From Tetrastigma voinierianum (taxonomy: Eukaryota > Streptophyta > Magnoliopsida > Vitales > Vitaceae), in contig JAEQBH010003871.1 in assembly GCA_016808115.1 (NCBI GenBank), positions 682,001 through 746,000 on the forward strand: 64,000 nt of DNA. Reading direction: 5' to 3'. Shown here in pieces: positions 1 to 9,469 of this stretch. Each line of letters opens with the position of its first letter. Within the stretch, counting starts at the first letter, position 1. The translations under genes and the position numbers were made by a program. Below the pieces are notes generated by a model that ran no database searches, was not told the DNA's origin, and was given only the letters and a program-made list of their open reading frames with translations.

Positions 1-389
1 ACATTTATATTATGGGGAGAAAATAAAGATGAAGATTTAGAAAGTATCCTAAGTTTTGATAGTGAAATGAAGTAGTGGTTTATAGCGAAATGACAAGTTG
101 ACGAAGTGATACGGAATGAGTAAAGAAATGGTGTGGAAGATGACATTTTCTGATTTGAAGTCATTGAGTGCTAAAGGAAGAGATCAAGAAGGGTATAGAA
201 TGAAAAGCACTTTTGATAATAGAATTACAGAAAATCAGAATCCTAAACTTTGATCTAAAAGCCCCGGAAGGTTTATTAAAGCTACTTAAATAAAGATATA
301 TGCATAGGAAATGCACAATCCATGAATGCCAAAAATAGAAAGAAGTATAACAGTGGCAAGCTAAGAAATATTAAGCAATTCTTGACAAA

Positions 390-1015
390 GAAACTATAAA
401 TGAAACCTTAAGTATTAAGATAAAAAATGACAAAATAAGGGCAAAATAAAGTATGTATGTGGCAGGGATAAATAATAATAAAATCATTATTCCACGAAAA
501 TCTAAATACTGATAATTGCTAAGTTTACATGATAAAGGCTGATACAAACATGCATGAAAGCCACTTAGGTAGTATCCGGGCAATTTAAACATACAAAATT
601 AATGTTTACATGTTACCCAAAATATAACATTAATTTAGGAGACAAAGACTTTGATAACAGTCTAAGCTTATATTTCAAATTTTTAAGGAATGACTTTATG
701 AAAGAAGGAAATAATGTAATGACAATGTATTATAGTGCTTTATATACCCTATCAAACTCAAATTATGGAAGAATTTACCAAGACAAGCCCTTTATAGAAA
801 TTAGTGATGAATGTAGAGAAATTGCAGAAATAATAGAACCACAAAAGTTAGATAGAATAGAGATACCTGCAAATTACATTTTAAGTCTTGAAGATGATAT
901 TCCTGAAGAAAATAGTATACAAAGAATTGATTTACCCGGATTTAGGGGAAATTCCTTGATAGGAAATAGTAGTAGAAATGAATCACCAAGCCCGGAAGAG
1001 TTTCACGAAGAATAA
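390..1015 (+). pseudogene. Pararetrovirus movement protein fragment (30K-superfamily-like)
   Basis: The open part (602-1015, 137 codons) starts with MFTCYPKYNINLGDKDF and continues with NVMTMYYSALYTLSNS. This pattern, an F-x-CYPK/FP-type start, a small D-containing beta segment and then a tyrosine-rich Y-S/R-xxY segment, is like the C-terminal half of the core domain of caulimovirid movement proteins, which form tubules at plasmodesmata. Upstream, from about 390, the same reading continues through several stops with recognisable pieces such as KETINETLSIKIKNDK. The tail (PEENSIQRIDLPG, then a serine/glutamate-rich end) is acidic. It lies immediately before the protease-like region, as expected. 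Broken upstream of 602; the ATG at 602 is internal to the ancestral gene, not a true start. Assignment is by motif likeness only. Confidence 0.5.
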
Positions 1016-1061
1016 GAGAAGAAGTACATTCACCTTTCCTAATAGAAGGAAATTATTACAA

Positions 1062-1330
1062 TGGAGAAAGAGAAGTTGAAGAAACCAAAATTTTAATAGA
1101 TCACTAGGGGGCAGTGTAATCATATCAGTGATAATTAATGAATGATAGGAACTTTGAGCAAGTCCATATGTCTACAAAAATTATGATGGTCGAACATTAG
1201 AATGTAATTTACGAGTGAAATACCATTAAGATTACAAGGAATAACACATTAGATTACTCTGAATAACGAATATGAAATGGACATTATGATATTCTCTTGG
1301 GAAATAGCTACTGAACATATTAGATAATTA
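1062..1330 (+). pseudogene. Pararetrovirus aspartic protease remnant
   Basis: Short pieces of a retropepsin-like domain are visible across several stops: ETKILID followed by a G-A-V tripeptide where the D-T/S-G active site would be, then a later hydrophobic ILLGN motif that resembles the ILGN segment near the end of these proteases. It lies between the movement-protein ORF and the RT, the order expected of a caulimovirid pol. At least four in-frame stops and one or more shifts make it non-functional. The evidence is weak on its own and gains from position. Confidence 0.35.
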
Positions 1331-1859
1331 TAAGATCACAAAAGAAGGAATAGAAATACCTGATGAAGACATAAGTATTTTCTAGAAAGACAAAATGAAA
1401 GAAATTGCATTCCTACTATGAGTATTTATAATAGTTAAAATTCTAGAAACTAAGTTATATACATGTAGTTGTTAGATAGGGATCGAAATAACAATATTCA
1501 AAACTTTTTGTTAAAGAATGGGAGAATACTAATATTTCCATAAAAGGCGTGAAATTTGGAGATAAGAAAAATTACAAAACAAGGAGAGTAACTGAAATAG
1601 CCAGTTCAAAACAAAAATGTCGTAGAATAGGAAAAGTCTACAATACAATAATATAGGAATGTGACATTATATTGAAATGACTTTTTACAAATGATTCTCA
1701 ATATAATAAACAAGCAATTTATCTTCATTATACTAAAAACACCTTGTGATCATTGGATAAGAGTGCCTAGAATACTAAAACCTTTTAAGATAAACTATGA
1801 TCAAAAAGCCAGAAAATGGAGAACAGAAAAAATAAATACATCCATAACCTATAAAATAA

Positions 1860-3260
1860 CAGTTCAAGATACATGTAAAAAATTGAAAGAAAATTTTAGT
1901 AATAACCCTTTAAAATATTGGGAAAAGGCAATCTACTACAAATTAGAAATGATAGATCTGATAAGATCATTAGAGTTAGACGATGATATATTTAAAGATA
2001 TAGAGATTTTAAATTGATTAATGAATTAATACGATTGGAATCTGATAAGAAAGTAAAAGTCCACACAAATGGCCTGCACTTTATAGTTTAAGAAGCATAG
2101 TGAAATAAAAGAAGGAAAAACCCAAAAATTAGTGACAATTACCACGAAATGTAATAGAATACAAAATTTGATGGGATACTATATCCTGAATAAAGAAATA
2201 TTAATAAATTTAGCGAGAGGAAAAAATTATTACGGTAAGTTTGATTGCCGTCAGTTTGGCGAGATAAAATGGATAATAATAGTATCATGTACAACCTTTA
2301 GTACCTTTAGTGTAGGGTCCCAGCCTTCGTGACCACGGGTGCCTTCGAGTGGCCATTTGTAAGGATCCACCTTCATTGTCTTGGGTGCCGGCAGTGGGTC
2401 CACTCAGAATAATAAGTACCCCTCCTAAGCATTTTCTTTAGCCTCAGTGAGGCTGAGCGGATGAGGGCAGGTCGATGGGGGCATCTGCAGTGAGCTGTGT
2501 TTCCGTTGGTACAGTAGAATGGCACGTTGGACATATGAGACCGCAAGCACCCGATGTTAAGGTGATCTTCTTGCGGAGTGGACCATGATCAAGCCTTTTA
2601 TTTGTGGGGACCCCGCCGCCCCGTGACCACCTCATGGGTGCCCGCCCGGGTGGAGCTCACTCATAGGATATCCTCATTCCCATGAGGTTCCTTTCGCCTC
2701 CCGGAGATTCGAACCCGGGACTGGGATCTTTAGTCCAATGGGAGGCATCTTGGTACCATTTGAGCTAGTAGTTTCGGTTGGTACCCGAAGATGCTTCGAT
2801 CGCTCAGTAAATATCTATGAAGTATGAGTGATCGAAAATCAAATCTCTAAGTCATTATGAATGGATAGTAATGCCTTTTGGATTGAAAAATGCTCCTGTG
2901 AGTTTTTAAAGAAAAATGGATAAAATATTCTACGATTATTCCTCCTTCATAATAGATTTATAATGATGACATGTTAATATCTTCTGATAATAGAAAAGAT
3001 CATAGAAAAACATTTAGATATTTTATGCTTTCTGTAAAGACCATGGTATAATTCTTTCGAAAGAAAGTTGAAATCAAGAAAAGAAATAGAATTTTTAGGA
3101 ATGATTATAGATTCTAAGGAATAAAATTACAGTCACATATAGCTGAAAAAATAAAAGATTTCCTTTTTGATGAATTACGAGGAACTAAAGGAAATGATAC
3201 AAAAATTCTTAGGATATTTAAACTACTCCTACGATTTTATAAAAGATTTAGCTAAAGAAA
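1860..3260 (+). pseudogene. Pararetrovirus reverse transcriptase, broken and split by a SINE
   Basis: The N-terminal part includes NPLKYWEKAIYYKLE (ORF 1691-2017), like the segment leading into caulimovirid RT, then ILINLARGKNYYGKFDCR (about 2190-2250), corresponding to the motif-A region (x-KFDC). A minus-strand SINE separates this from HYEWIVMPFGLKNAP (about 2853-2895), the highly conserved RT motif B region. The catalytic DD-box region follows at about 2945-2985 but is damaged: a stop replaces the expected residues after the conserved F. Further on, thumb-like pieces include a Q-K-F-L-G-Y-L-N-Y reading near 3200-3235 in another frame. Several stops and at least three frame changes. RT converts pregenomic RNA to DNA in these viruses; this copy cannot. 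Confidence 0.7.
2290..2800 (-). mobile_element. tRNA-derived SINE inserted in the viral RT
   Basis: On the minus strand a tRNA-like head is visible: A-box-like TAGCTCAAATGG (plus-strand 2757-2768) and B box GGTTCGAATCTC (2704-2715), about 45 bp apart as in a pol III internal promoter. The body runs toward lower coordinates and ends near ACTAAAGGTTGTACATG. It is much GC-richer than the A-rich viral sequence on both sides and sits exactly between two conserved RT motifs. A related GTGACCAC...GGGTGCC segment occurs twice (about 2329 and 2620), suggesting a partial dimer. No clear target duplication was found, so the ends are approximate. Anticodon-stem mismatch and the long body argue against a functional tRNA gene. 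Confidence 0.55.
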
Positions 3261-3299
3261 ATAGGAATTACAAAATTGTTAACTAAGAAAAACCAAAAC

Positions 3300-3790
3300 G
3301 AGGATGGAATAAAAAACATACCATGATAGTTAAAGATTAAAATATATGTTCAAATTTGCCTAAATTAAGATTGCCTAATGAAAATGACAATTTAATATTA
3401 CAAACTGGATGCTTGAGATAAATATTAAACGCTATTTTAAAAGAAGCAGACTTGGAAATGTATCGATATAGAGTGGAACCTTTAATAATAATCAAATTAA
3501 TTATAATATCAATGAAAAGAATTACTTGCAATAATAAAGGAATCAATAAATTGAAATATTCTTATTACAGAAACCCTTTATTATAGCGGAGAAGTAATAC
3601 TCAGAGTTGCGGATTTATACGGGAAAAGAGTCTGAAGCTAGAAGGTTATCTAGATAAGCGAACTCTTCTTAGTTATTATAATTTAAAATTGTTCATATAA
3701 AGGTGCTGACAATTTTCTTGCGAGACTTTTGAGCGGAATGTTGAATAACATGGAAGAAATGGAAGAAATTGCCCACTTGAGCATGGCGAA
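3300..3790 (+). pseudogene. Pararetrovirus RNase H remnant
   Basis: Frames between 3330 and 3790 contain pieces resembling the RNase H end of caulimovirid polymerase: INEKNYLQ near 3510-3535, KYFLLQKPFII near 3552-3585, a TGKES piece near 3618, and FKIVHIKGADNFLARLLSG near 3690-3745, which resembles the conserved terminal x-HxKGxxNxxADxLSR segment with the D changed. This domain degrades the RNA strand of the RNA-DNA hybrid. There are multiple stops and frame changes. It follows the RT without a gap, as in intact caulimovirid pol. Confidence 0.6.
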
Positions 3791-4900
3791 GGAATGAACA
3801 TGATTTGGATAATTCACAATGATCTTATTTCGATTGAAGAAAAGTATCAATTTACAAAAGATATCAATGATATAAGATCTAAATCATATATTTCCCAGAA
3901 AATATCAGAAAAATGTTTTGAAAGATTGGGTGCAAATAATAAGTAGGAATGGATGATGTTTCCTCAGCCTCTTCTGAGACTAAAAACATCAAAAAGGTAG
4001 GCTTGGATATGTCGTCCCATTCGAAAAAGAAACCGAACTACTTGACCAAAGCTGCGATAATATAAGGGCCAGGAGATATATCACTTTGGCAAATATCCTC
4101 AAGGTACTCAGGAGATGCCTATCCAAAAGGATAAAAGCCTGAATAATAACAGTCTTGCAAAAGACAAAAATCTCTCAAGTGGAGATAACAGTCCCTCAAA
4201 GGACAAACTCCTCTCAAAAGGAGAAAGTTCCGATGATATCCTCTTTTTTCCAGAGGAAAAAACAGAAAATATAAATACATCTTCATTATTATATCGATAT
4301 GGAGAAAGTGACTTTCTCCGTTCATTCACCAACAACCCTAATGGTGATGGGTGACACCAGACTTCCAGAGTCTATCACCCAGGATAATAATCCGCAAAGA
4401 CGGACCCCTCATTCATTCAAGATGCCATAGTTTCGGTTTGTTAGTAGAGATCTATTTGAGTCAATTGTGGAGAAATGCTGTGACACTCTTGCAGTCAGTT
4501 ATGCAAAATGACGAAGTCATCAAAGTTTTTTATATAAAATTATTCACTATTAGTCAGGAATATAATGAAGACATTGGGGTGTACCACGAAACCTATCATC
4601 TCATAACCATAAATAGCGTTGAAGAATCTGGGTTCCGGATAAATGGTCGAGCCAGCGGGAATGTACCAACGAAGCGTGGGCAAAAACAAGAAGCACTAGG
4701 GATAAAAACGTGCCCAGTGAATGGCGAGATTTGAAGAAAAAGAATTGCTCAGTCCACATGCAATGAACAAGCTGGATGATAGTCTGAGTGATGAGGAAAG
4801 CCGGGAGGACGAAGAATGATGCGAGATAAGATTAATAATTTGGATCGGCGTGATGGCGGTAGTCGAATAACAAAAAATGAAGCAATAAATTCATGAAAAG
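3791..4900 (+). pseudogene. Unassigned region downstream of viral pol
   Basis: Two short open stretches are present. 4115-4354 has a lysine/serine-rich repetitive peptide (KDKSLNNNSLAKDKNL, SPSKDKLLSKGESSDD) ending acidic. 4351-4734 (127 codons) has RNAVTLLQSVMQNDEVIKVF and SQEYNEDIGVYHETYHLI. The position fits a gene downstream of pol in a caulimovirid (for example a transactivator-like or other accessory ORF), but I do not recognise a family. Stops precede both. It may equally be non-coding remnant. Confidence 0.3.
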
Positions 4901-5322
4901 ACGAGAACAGCGGTGAGAGTTTGGATAGCCCTTGGGAAAAAGATGTAATCGGCCGTCAGAGTGGCACACAAACGGGACATGTCTGCCACTATAAATGTAA
5001 ATGACAACTAATTGTAATGACAGCTAAGTGAGAGTGGTCGCTGATAAGTACCCGACCCTTTATAATTGTAAAAATTTATTCTTCAAAGACAATTTGGAGA
5101 AATAAAGAAGATGCTCAAATCCCCATCATGACAAGACCATAAGACAAAGGTGATAAGAAAACTGATAGAAGGTGCTTAAAATGTCAACATGACAAGACCT
5201 TAGAAGAAAAAGAAGAAGAAAAATTGATGACAGGAGGCAGACAAGCAGCGGAATATCATGAGAACCATGACACGTATGATAAGAAGATAATGAAGAATCT
5301 TATAACAGTAGCTGATTTCCTC
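4901..5322 (+). other. Viral intergenic/promoter-upstream region
   Basis: No gene recognised. An imperfect direct repeat containing CATGACAAGACC occurs at about 5126-5140 and 5190-5203, followed by purine-rich AAGAAAAAGAAGAAG. Short TGACAAG/TGACxx direct repeats just upstream of the TATA box resemble the general layout of pararetroviral promoters, but no specific factor site is claimed. Confidence 0.3.
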
Positions 5323-5330
5323 TATAAATA
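5323..5330 (+). promoter_or_regulatory. TATA box of the endogenous pararetrovirus transcript
   Basis: TATAAATA in the context CCTCTATAAATACCGAAG, followed about 30-40 bp later by a CATCTCTC-type region and a poly(A) signal 130 bp downstream. That spacing matches caulimovirid genomic-RNA promoters, in which a short terminal redundancy contains both the transcription start and the poly(A) signal. Confidence 0.55.
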
Positions 5331-5456
5331 CCGAAGAACTCTCATTGTAAAGAGATCAGAAAGCATCCATCTCTCTTGTGTATCAAAAATTTGTAATGGA
5401 GTGCTAAGCTTCCCTTAGAGAAGCTTGTATGTAAGATAGGAGAGTTATTTCAATGA

Positions 5457-5462
5457 AATAAA
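5457..5462 (+). terminator. Poly(A) signal AATAAA of the viral transcript
   Basis: AATAAA in CAATGAAATAAAAATTC, about 130 bp after the TATA box. In this virus family the polyadenylation site lies just downstream of the promoter, so that the genomic RNA is terminally redundant. Confidence 0.45.
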
Positions 5463-5470
5463 AATTCTGA

Positions 5471-5799
5471 AAATTTCCTCATATATTTTTATGTGGTAAT
5501 CGATTCATACCGGTGGGTGTCTTTGATGCGACTTGTCCCAAGTACCGGTTGAGCCGGGAGGGGCGTTGGGAAGAAGGATTGGCGTCGGTAAGATCTGAGT
5601 CCTTGATTGCTTCGTATAACGGTGGCGGGGAAGTTGAGGTTATTTTATTATTTTAAAACTCTTATCTGCATATAAGTATTCTCTAGCCTCATCAATTTCA
5701 TCAATTTCTGATAGTTTTGTGTGTTCCGCTGATTACCCTTTATTGAGTTCTATAGAGCCTACATCTAATGGTCACGAAGGGTGTGGACCCCACAATAAA
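5471..5799. other. Junction between viral copy and LTR element 1; no gene
   Basis: No gene or recognised repeat boundary is visible. Similarity to the 3' LTR of element 1 begins only at the A-run near 5800, so the upstream part of the 5' LTR has been lost or replaced here. The segment 5480-5640 is GC-richer than the viral side. Confidence 0.4.
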
Positions 5800-5967
5800 A
5801 AAAAAATTTACCACTTTGCTTCCGCATTATTTCTTAAAGATATGTTAAGGATTGAAAAAGGGGTTCGCTCCATGGTTTTATTTGTTGTTTTGAGAAAAGT
5901 TTCTATATCTATTGGGTGCCGGGAGAATTTCAGGTTCATGAGGTTATCCCGGGTGGGATCCTTCAAC
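5800..5967 (+). repeat. Truncated 5' LTR of element 1 (about the last 165 bp)
   Basis: 5800-5967 matches 14936-15115 closely (shared run AAATTTACCACTTTGCTTCC and onward to GGTTCATGAGGTTA...GGGATCCTT), then the primer site follows at once. Only the last 6 percent or so of the 3-kb LTR remains at this end. Confidence 0.75.
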
Positions 5968-5968
5968 G

Positions 5969-5980
5969 TGGTATCAGGCC
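5969..5980 (+). other. Primer binding site (initiator Met-tRNA type)
   Basis: TGGTATCAGGCC directly after the LTR end, one base deletion/substitution away from the usual plant retrotransposon site TGGTATCAGAGCC complementary to the 3' end of initiator methionine tRNA. It primes minus-strand DNA synthesis and fixes the 5' LTR boundary. Confidence 0.75.
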
Positions 5981-6123
5981 ACGGTTTTGAAAATGTTATA
6001 AGGTTTGAAATTTTATTTTCATATGATTGTTTAATGTTTTATTTTAAAAATTGCATAAATTAATTATGTGATTAAAATCATATATGCGATACATGACATA
6101 TTAAATTTAAATTCACGAGAGAA

Positions 6124-7160
6124 ATGCGTCGTCGAGGCTGACCCCCATAGGAGAGCTCTTGAGGCGTAGTACCACCACAGGAATATGTTGATGAGTGCCT
6201 TATGTTCCTCCACCCGCGGTCTGGTGACCACATGCCGCATAGACGGGGCCGCCGCTCACCTCACGAGGTCGTGGGAGGACAGATACCGTTAGAGCAGATG
6301 GCTCGGCTTGCAGCCCAGCTGGCGTTACGGCGACCAGGAGTCGGTAGCTTCTATTGAGAGAGGCGGCTAGGGCACGGACTATGATGGATTGGGAGACCGG
6401 GAAAAGGGCTTAAATCATGGTTGAGAGGGAAATGAACGGGTCTACCAGGTGATGCAATGTACGGATGAGCAGATGGTCACTTTTTCTGCCTTTCTCCTCT
6501 GGAGATGAGCATTGGAGTGGTGGAGCGATTCAAAGGAGATACAGAGAGTGTCACAGGCGCGGTTTAAGGAAGAGTTCTGAGATAAGTTTGTTCCGGCCCG
6601 GTTACAGATGCAAAGAGGTGAGGTTCTTTAGGAATTTGGAAGCGGGGCTGCTCTCCGTGACAGTTATGGCGGAGTTTTTAGGCTCGTCGAGACATGTCCC
6701 ATTTGCCTCGGGATGTGAAGTTTCGAAGACCAAGAGATTTGTTGTAGGTCTTCGTCCAGAGATTAGGACCATAGTAGCGTCGACAGCCCACACACAGTAC
6801 GGCCAGGTGGTAGAGGCTGCAGTTAGGGTTGAGAGGAGCATGGGGTTGAAATCCCAGGCTACGACCAGTCAAGGACAGCGGAGTGGAGTCGACATGGAGT
6901 TCGGGGAGGTTCGATGCGCGGTTCGAGAGGGGAGGGAAGAGCGAGTGGGCTAGGTGGCGAGGCCATGATCCGGGGCCTGATCTAGCCCGGGGGTTCAGTA
7001 AGGCCACAGACAGGTAGCTCCAAGGGTCCAAAGCCAAAGTATGCTAAGTGTGGGAAGAACCATTATGGTGAGTGCAGAATGGGGACAGACAGTTGCTTTA
7101 AGTGTGGACAACCGGGATACTACGCCAAAGAGTGCCCACAGATTAAGTTTTAAAGCGGTG
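6124..7160 (+). pseudogene. Element 1 gag (capsid/nucleocapsid), broken
   Basis: Starts at an ATG after the leader (Met-Arg-Arg-Arg-Gly, then a stop). Recognisable capsid piece in the open stretch 6465-6953: GLRPEIRTIVASTAHTQY followed by GQVVEAAVRVERSM, typical of the C-terminal capsid region of Ty3/gypsy gag. The nucleocapsid zinc knuckle is at about 7090-7134: CFKCGQPGYYAKEC, preceded by a second Cys/His cluster CGKNHYGEC. In the CCHC knuckle the histidine is replaced by tyrosine (a C-to-T change would do this). Several stops and shifts separate the parts. Confidence 0.7.
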
Positions 7161-7379
7161 GATCGAGTGGGGCGGGAGACGGGGCGGAGGCCGTTCGAGT
7201 GCTGGTAGAATTCGGGGTCAGAGTCGGAGGGGGTTTCGGATAGAGCCCCACACATTTCGTCTGGAGGACCAGGTGAAATTCGACCATCCGGAAGGGTGAA
7301 TGGGACGACCTCGGAACCACGAGGCTATAATAGTGTTTGCGATCCTTCGGCTGAGAGGCGGATGTAGCGCGAAGGTCAT

Positions 7380-7740
7380 GACAGGTACTATCAAGTTTTT
7401 GATAGTGATACTTATGTTTTTGATAGATCCGAGATTGCCACTCCTCGTTTTATTTACGAAATTTATTGCACAAGTGAACATGAGATACATCCCATATATT
7501 GTAGTATGGTAGTCTCCGCTACATAGGAGATTCACTTATAAGCGAGATAAGAGTATACATGGGTTGTAGAGTGATTATTGAGGGCCATGAGTTTATGGCC
7601 AATTTGGTATTGTTGGACATCCAGGACTTCGATGTGATATTAGGGATGGATTGGTTGTCTCAACATCACGCCACCATGGATTGTTTCAGGAAAGAAGTTA
7701 AGTTACGTAGGTAGGGAACCCGAAGTGCACATTGGGAGTA
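7380..7740 (+). pseudogene. Element 1 aspartic protease, broken
   Basis: An FDSDTYVFD reading at about 7395-7421 corresponds to the FDSGAxHSFI active-site segment of gypsy proteases, with the essential Gly changed to Asp. About 230 bp later DFDVILGMDWLSQHHATMDC (about 7628-7687) is the well-preserved end of the domain. Stops between the two. The protease would release gag and pol products. Confidence 0.65.
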
Positions 7741-7959
7741 AGAAAGATATTGTCGGCAGTATGATGTACGTGATGATGGGCGGGAAGATGCTCAGAAAAG
7801 AATCATATCAGGAATTATCTAGCTGTGCAGTTGGTGAGAGATGATGATATGAGATTGGAAGACATTCCGGTAGTTAGAGAATTTTCGGATGGTTTCGGAT
7901 GATCTTCGGGATTACCCGGATAGAGATTGATTTTCAGATCAGGTTAGCCCGCAGGACAG

Positions 7960-8760
7960 AGTAGATTCCCGAGAGCGCCATATAGGATGGCCCTGCGGGA
8001 GTGAAAGAACTTAAGGTACGGATGGAAGGAAATGGTCAACAAGGGGTTCGTCGGGCCAAGGCACATCTCCTTGAGAACCGCAGGTGTTATTTGTGAAGAA
8101 GAAGGAGCGGGAGTATGCGATTATGTGATTCACGAGAGAGTTGAATAAAGTAGCAATCACGTAATCGGTATCCTCTTCCAGAGGATTGATGATCTCTTTG
8201 ATCGGTTCTGAGGGCTAAGGTATTCTCAAGATTGATTTGAGGTCGAGGCTAATATCAGTTGAGTTCATGATGAGGATGTTCCCGAGCTGACGGTGAGCAC
8301 GAGTCAGGAATTTTGAGTTTCTAGTCATGCCATTTTGAACACCGCAGTGCCCCGGCCCAGCTTTTATGGATCTCATGAGACGGGTTTTTCGGGCCTTGCC
8401 TAGATTAGTTTGTGATCGTGTTTGTGGCGATATCTTGATCTATTCGAGGCGTGGAAGAACATGCGAGCACTTGAGGATAATTCGCGAGCATTGCGGGAAC
8501 ATTGGTTATATGCGAGCTCGATGAAATTATCGAGTTTTTGGCTCGGCGGTGTGCATCCTTTTTGGGACACATGGTTTGCGGTCTCGGTGGATGCGTGAAG
8601 GTCGAAGCTATCTTGGGTGAGCCTCCTACGAGTGTTACGGAGATAAGGAGTTTTACGGGTTTGAGGTGTGCAGTAAGTTCGTTGAGGGATTCTCGAGATA
8701 GCCGCACCAACACTGACTAGGCGACGAGGAAAGAGGAACCGTTTTTATGGTCGAGGCTTG
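7960..8760 (+). pseudogene. Element 1 reverse transcriptase, broken
   Basis: Visible pieces in order: YRMALRE with a stop (about 7982), KGFVGP (about 8045), a K-K-E-R-E region, RIDDLFDRF (about 8184), a KIDLRS segment (8227), NFEFLVMPF (8310), AFMDLMRRVFRALP (8358), and GDILIYSRR (about 8428-8452). In the catalytic YVDD box the first Asp is lost (reads C-G-D). Further pieces EHCGNIGYMRAR and FLGHMVCG lie at 8490-8580. Frames change several times. Confidence 0.7.
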
Positions 8761-8779
8761 TCGAGAAAAAGTTTCGATG

Positions 8780-9200
8780 AACTAAAGGAGATTGACGCCC
8801 GGCTCAGTGCCCACACTTCCATCAGGGCAGGATGGCTTTGCAGTGTATTGTGATGCCTCTAAGCAAGGCCTAGGTTGTGTGTTAATGCAGAATGAAAGGT
8901 GATTGCATATGCTTCTAGGCAATTGAAGAAGCATGAGCAATTATCCTACACACGACCTTGAGGCTAGCAATTTGTAGTATTTGCCTTTGCGGATGTGGAG
9001 GCATTACTTATATGGGTGCCATGGATACACGGATCTGCCAAGAGCTTGCCGGTATGACATTTCACGTAGAAGGAAGCCCGAGCGTAGAGCCGAGAGGAGA
9101 TGGATTAAACGATCAAGGATTATGAATGTACCATTGAATATCATCCTGGAAAGGCGAACGTGGTAGCAGATGCTCTTAGTAGAAGAACTATGAGTTCCCT
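8780..9200 (+). pseudogene. Element 1 RNase H, broken
   Basis: VYCDASKQGLGCVLMQNE at about 8841-8895 contains the first catalytic Asp and the typical G-L-G-C-V-L-M-Q run. NYPTHDLE (about 8940-8962) is the H-x-x-E region of gypsy RNase H with its Asp and Glu. RMWRHYLYG follows (8993) and IEYHPGKANVVADALSRRTM closes the domain (split by a frame change at 9130-9195). Stops interrupt between pieces. Confidence 0.7.
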
Positions 9201-9469
9201 ATCGCACTTGAGGGCCGTGCATCTTCCTCGACTCATAGAATTGAGGTCCTTGGGTGTGAGACTGAAACTAACAAATTCGGGAGCACTGTTAGCCACATTT
9301 CATGTACATCTTGTATTGATAGACAGGATTAGAGGCTTGATTCGGGATCCGCGGATAGTGAAGTTGAAGGTGAAGTAGAGTGCGGGCAGAGGATTTGTCA
9401 TTGAGAGAGGATGGGTACACCGTGGTCATGGGACCCGGAGGTTGTGTGTACGGATGTAAGGTGATGTAA

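Larger units (their letters stand above)
1..5470 (+). mobile_element. Endogenous caulimovirid-like pararetrovirus copy (decayed)
   Basis: Collinear remnants of a plant pararetrovirus lie on the plus strand: a movement-protein-like ORF, aspartic-protease-like segment, reverse transcriptase, RNase H, a downstream unassigned region, and then a TATA box with a poly(A) signal about 130 bp later. Base composition is strongly A-rich, unlike the GC-richer gypsy elements that follow. Every domain carries stops and frameshifts and no domain is open throughout, so this is a dead genomic copy. The left end lies outside the window or is not recognisable. The right end is lost at the junction with LTR element 1. 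Caulimovirid identity rests on the RT/RNase H motifs and the domain order; genus is not determined. Confidence 0.75.

Noticed and set aside
2700..2790. Possible tRNA gene on the minus strand
   Set aside because: A and B boxes are present but no full cloverleaf; embedded in a longer body with a tail, so it is better explained as a SINE head.
5224..5418. 64-codon ORF over the viral promoter
   Set aside because: It spans the TATA box and presumed transcription start; no resemblance to a protein family.
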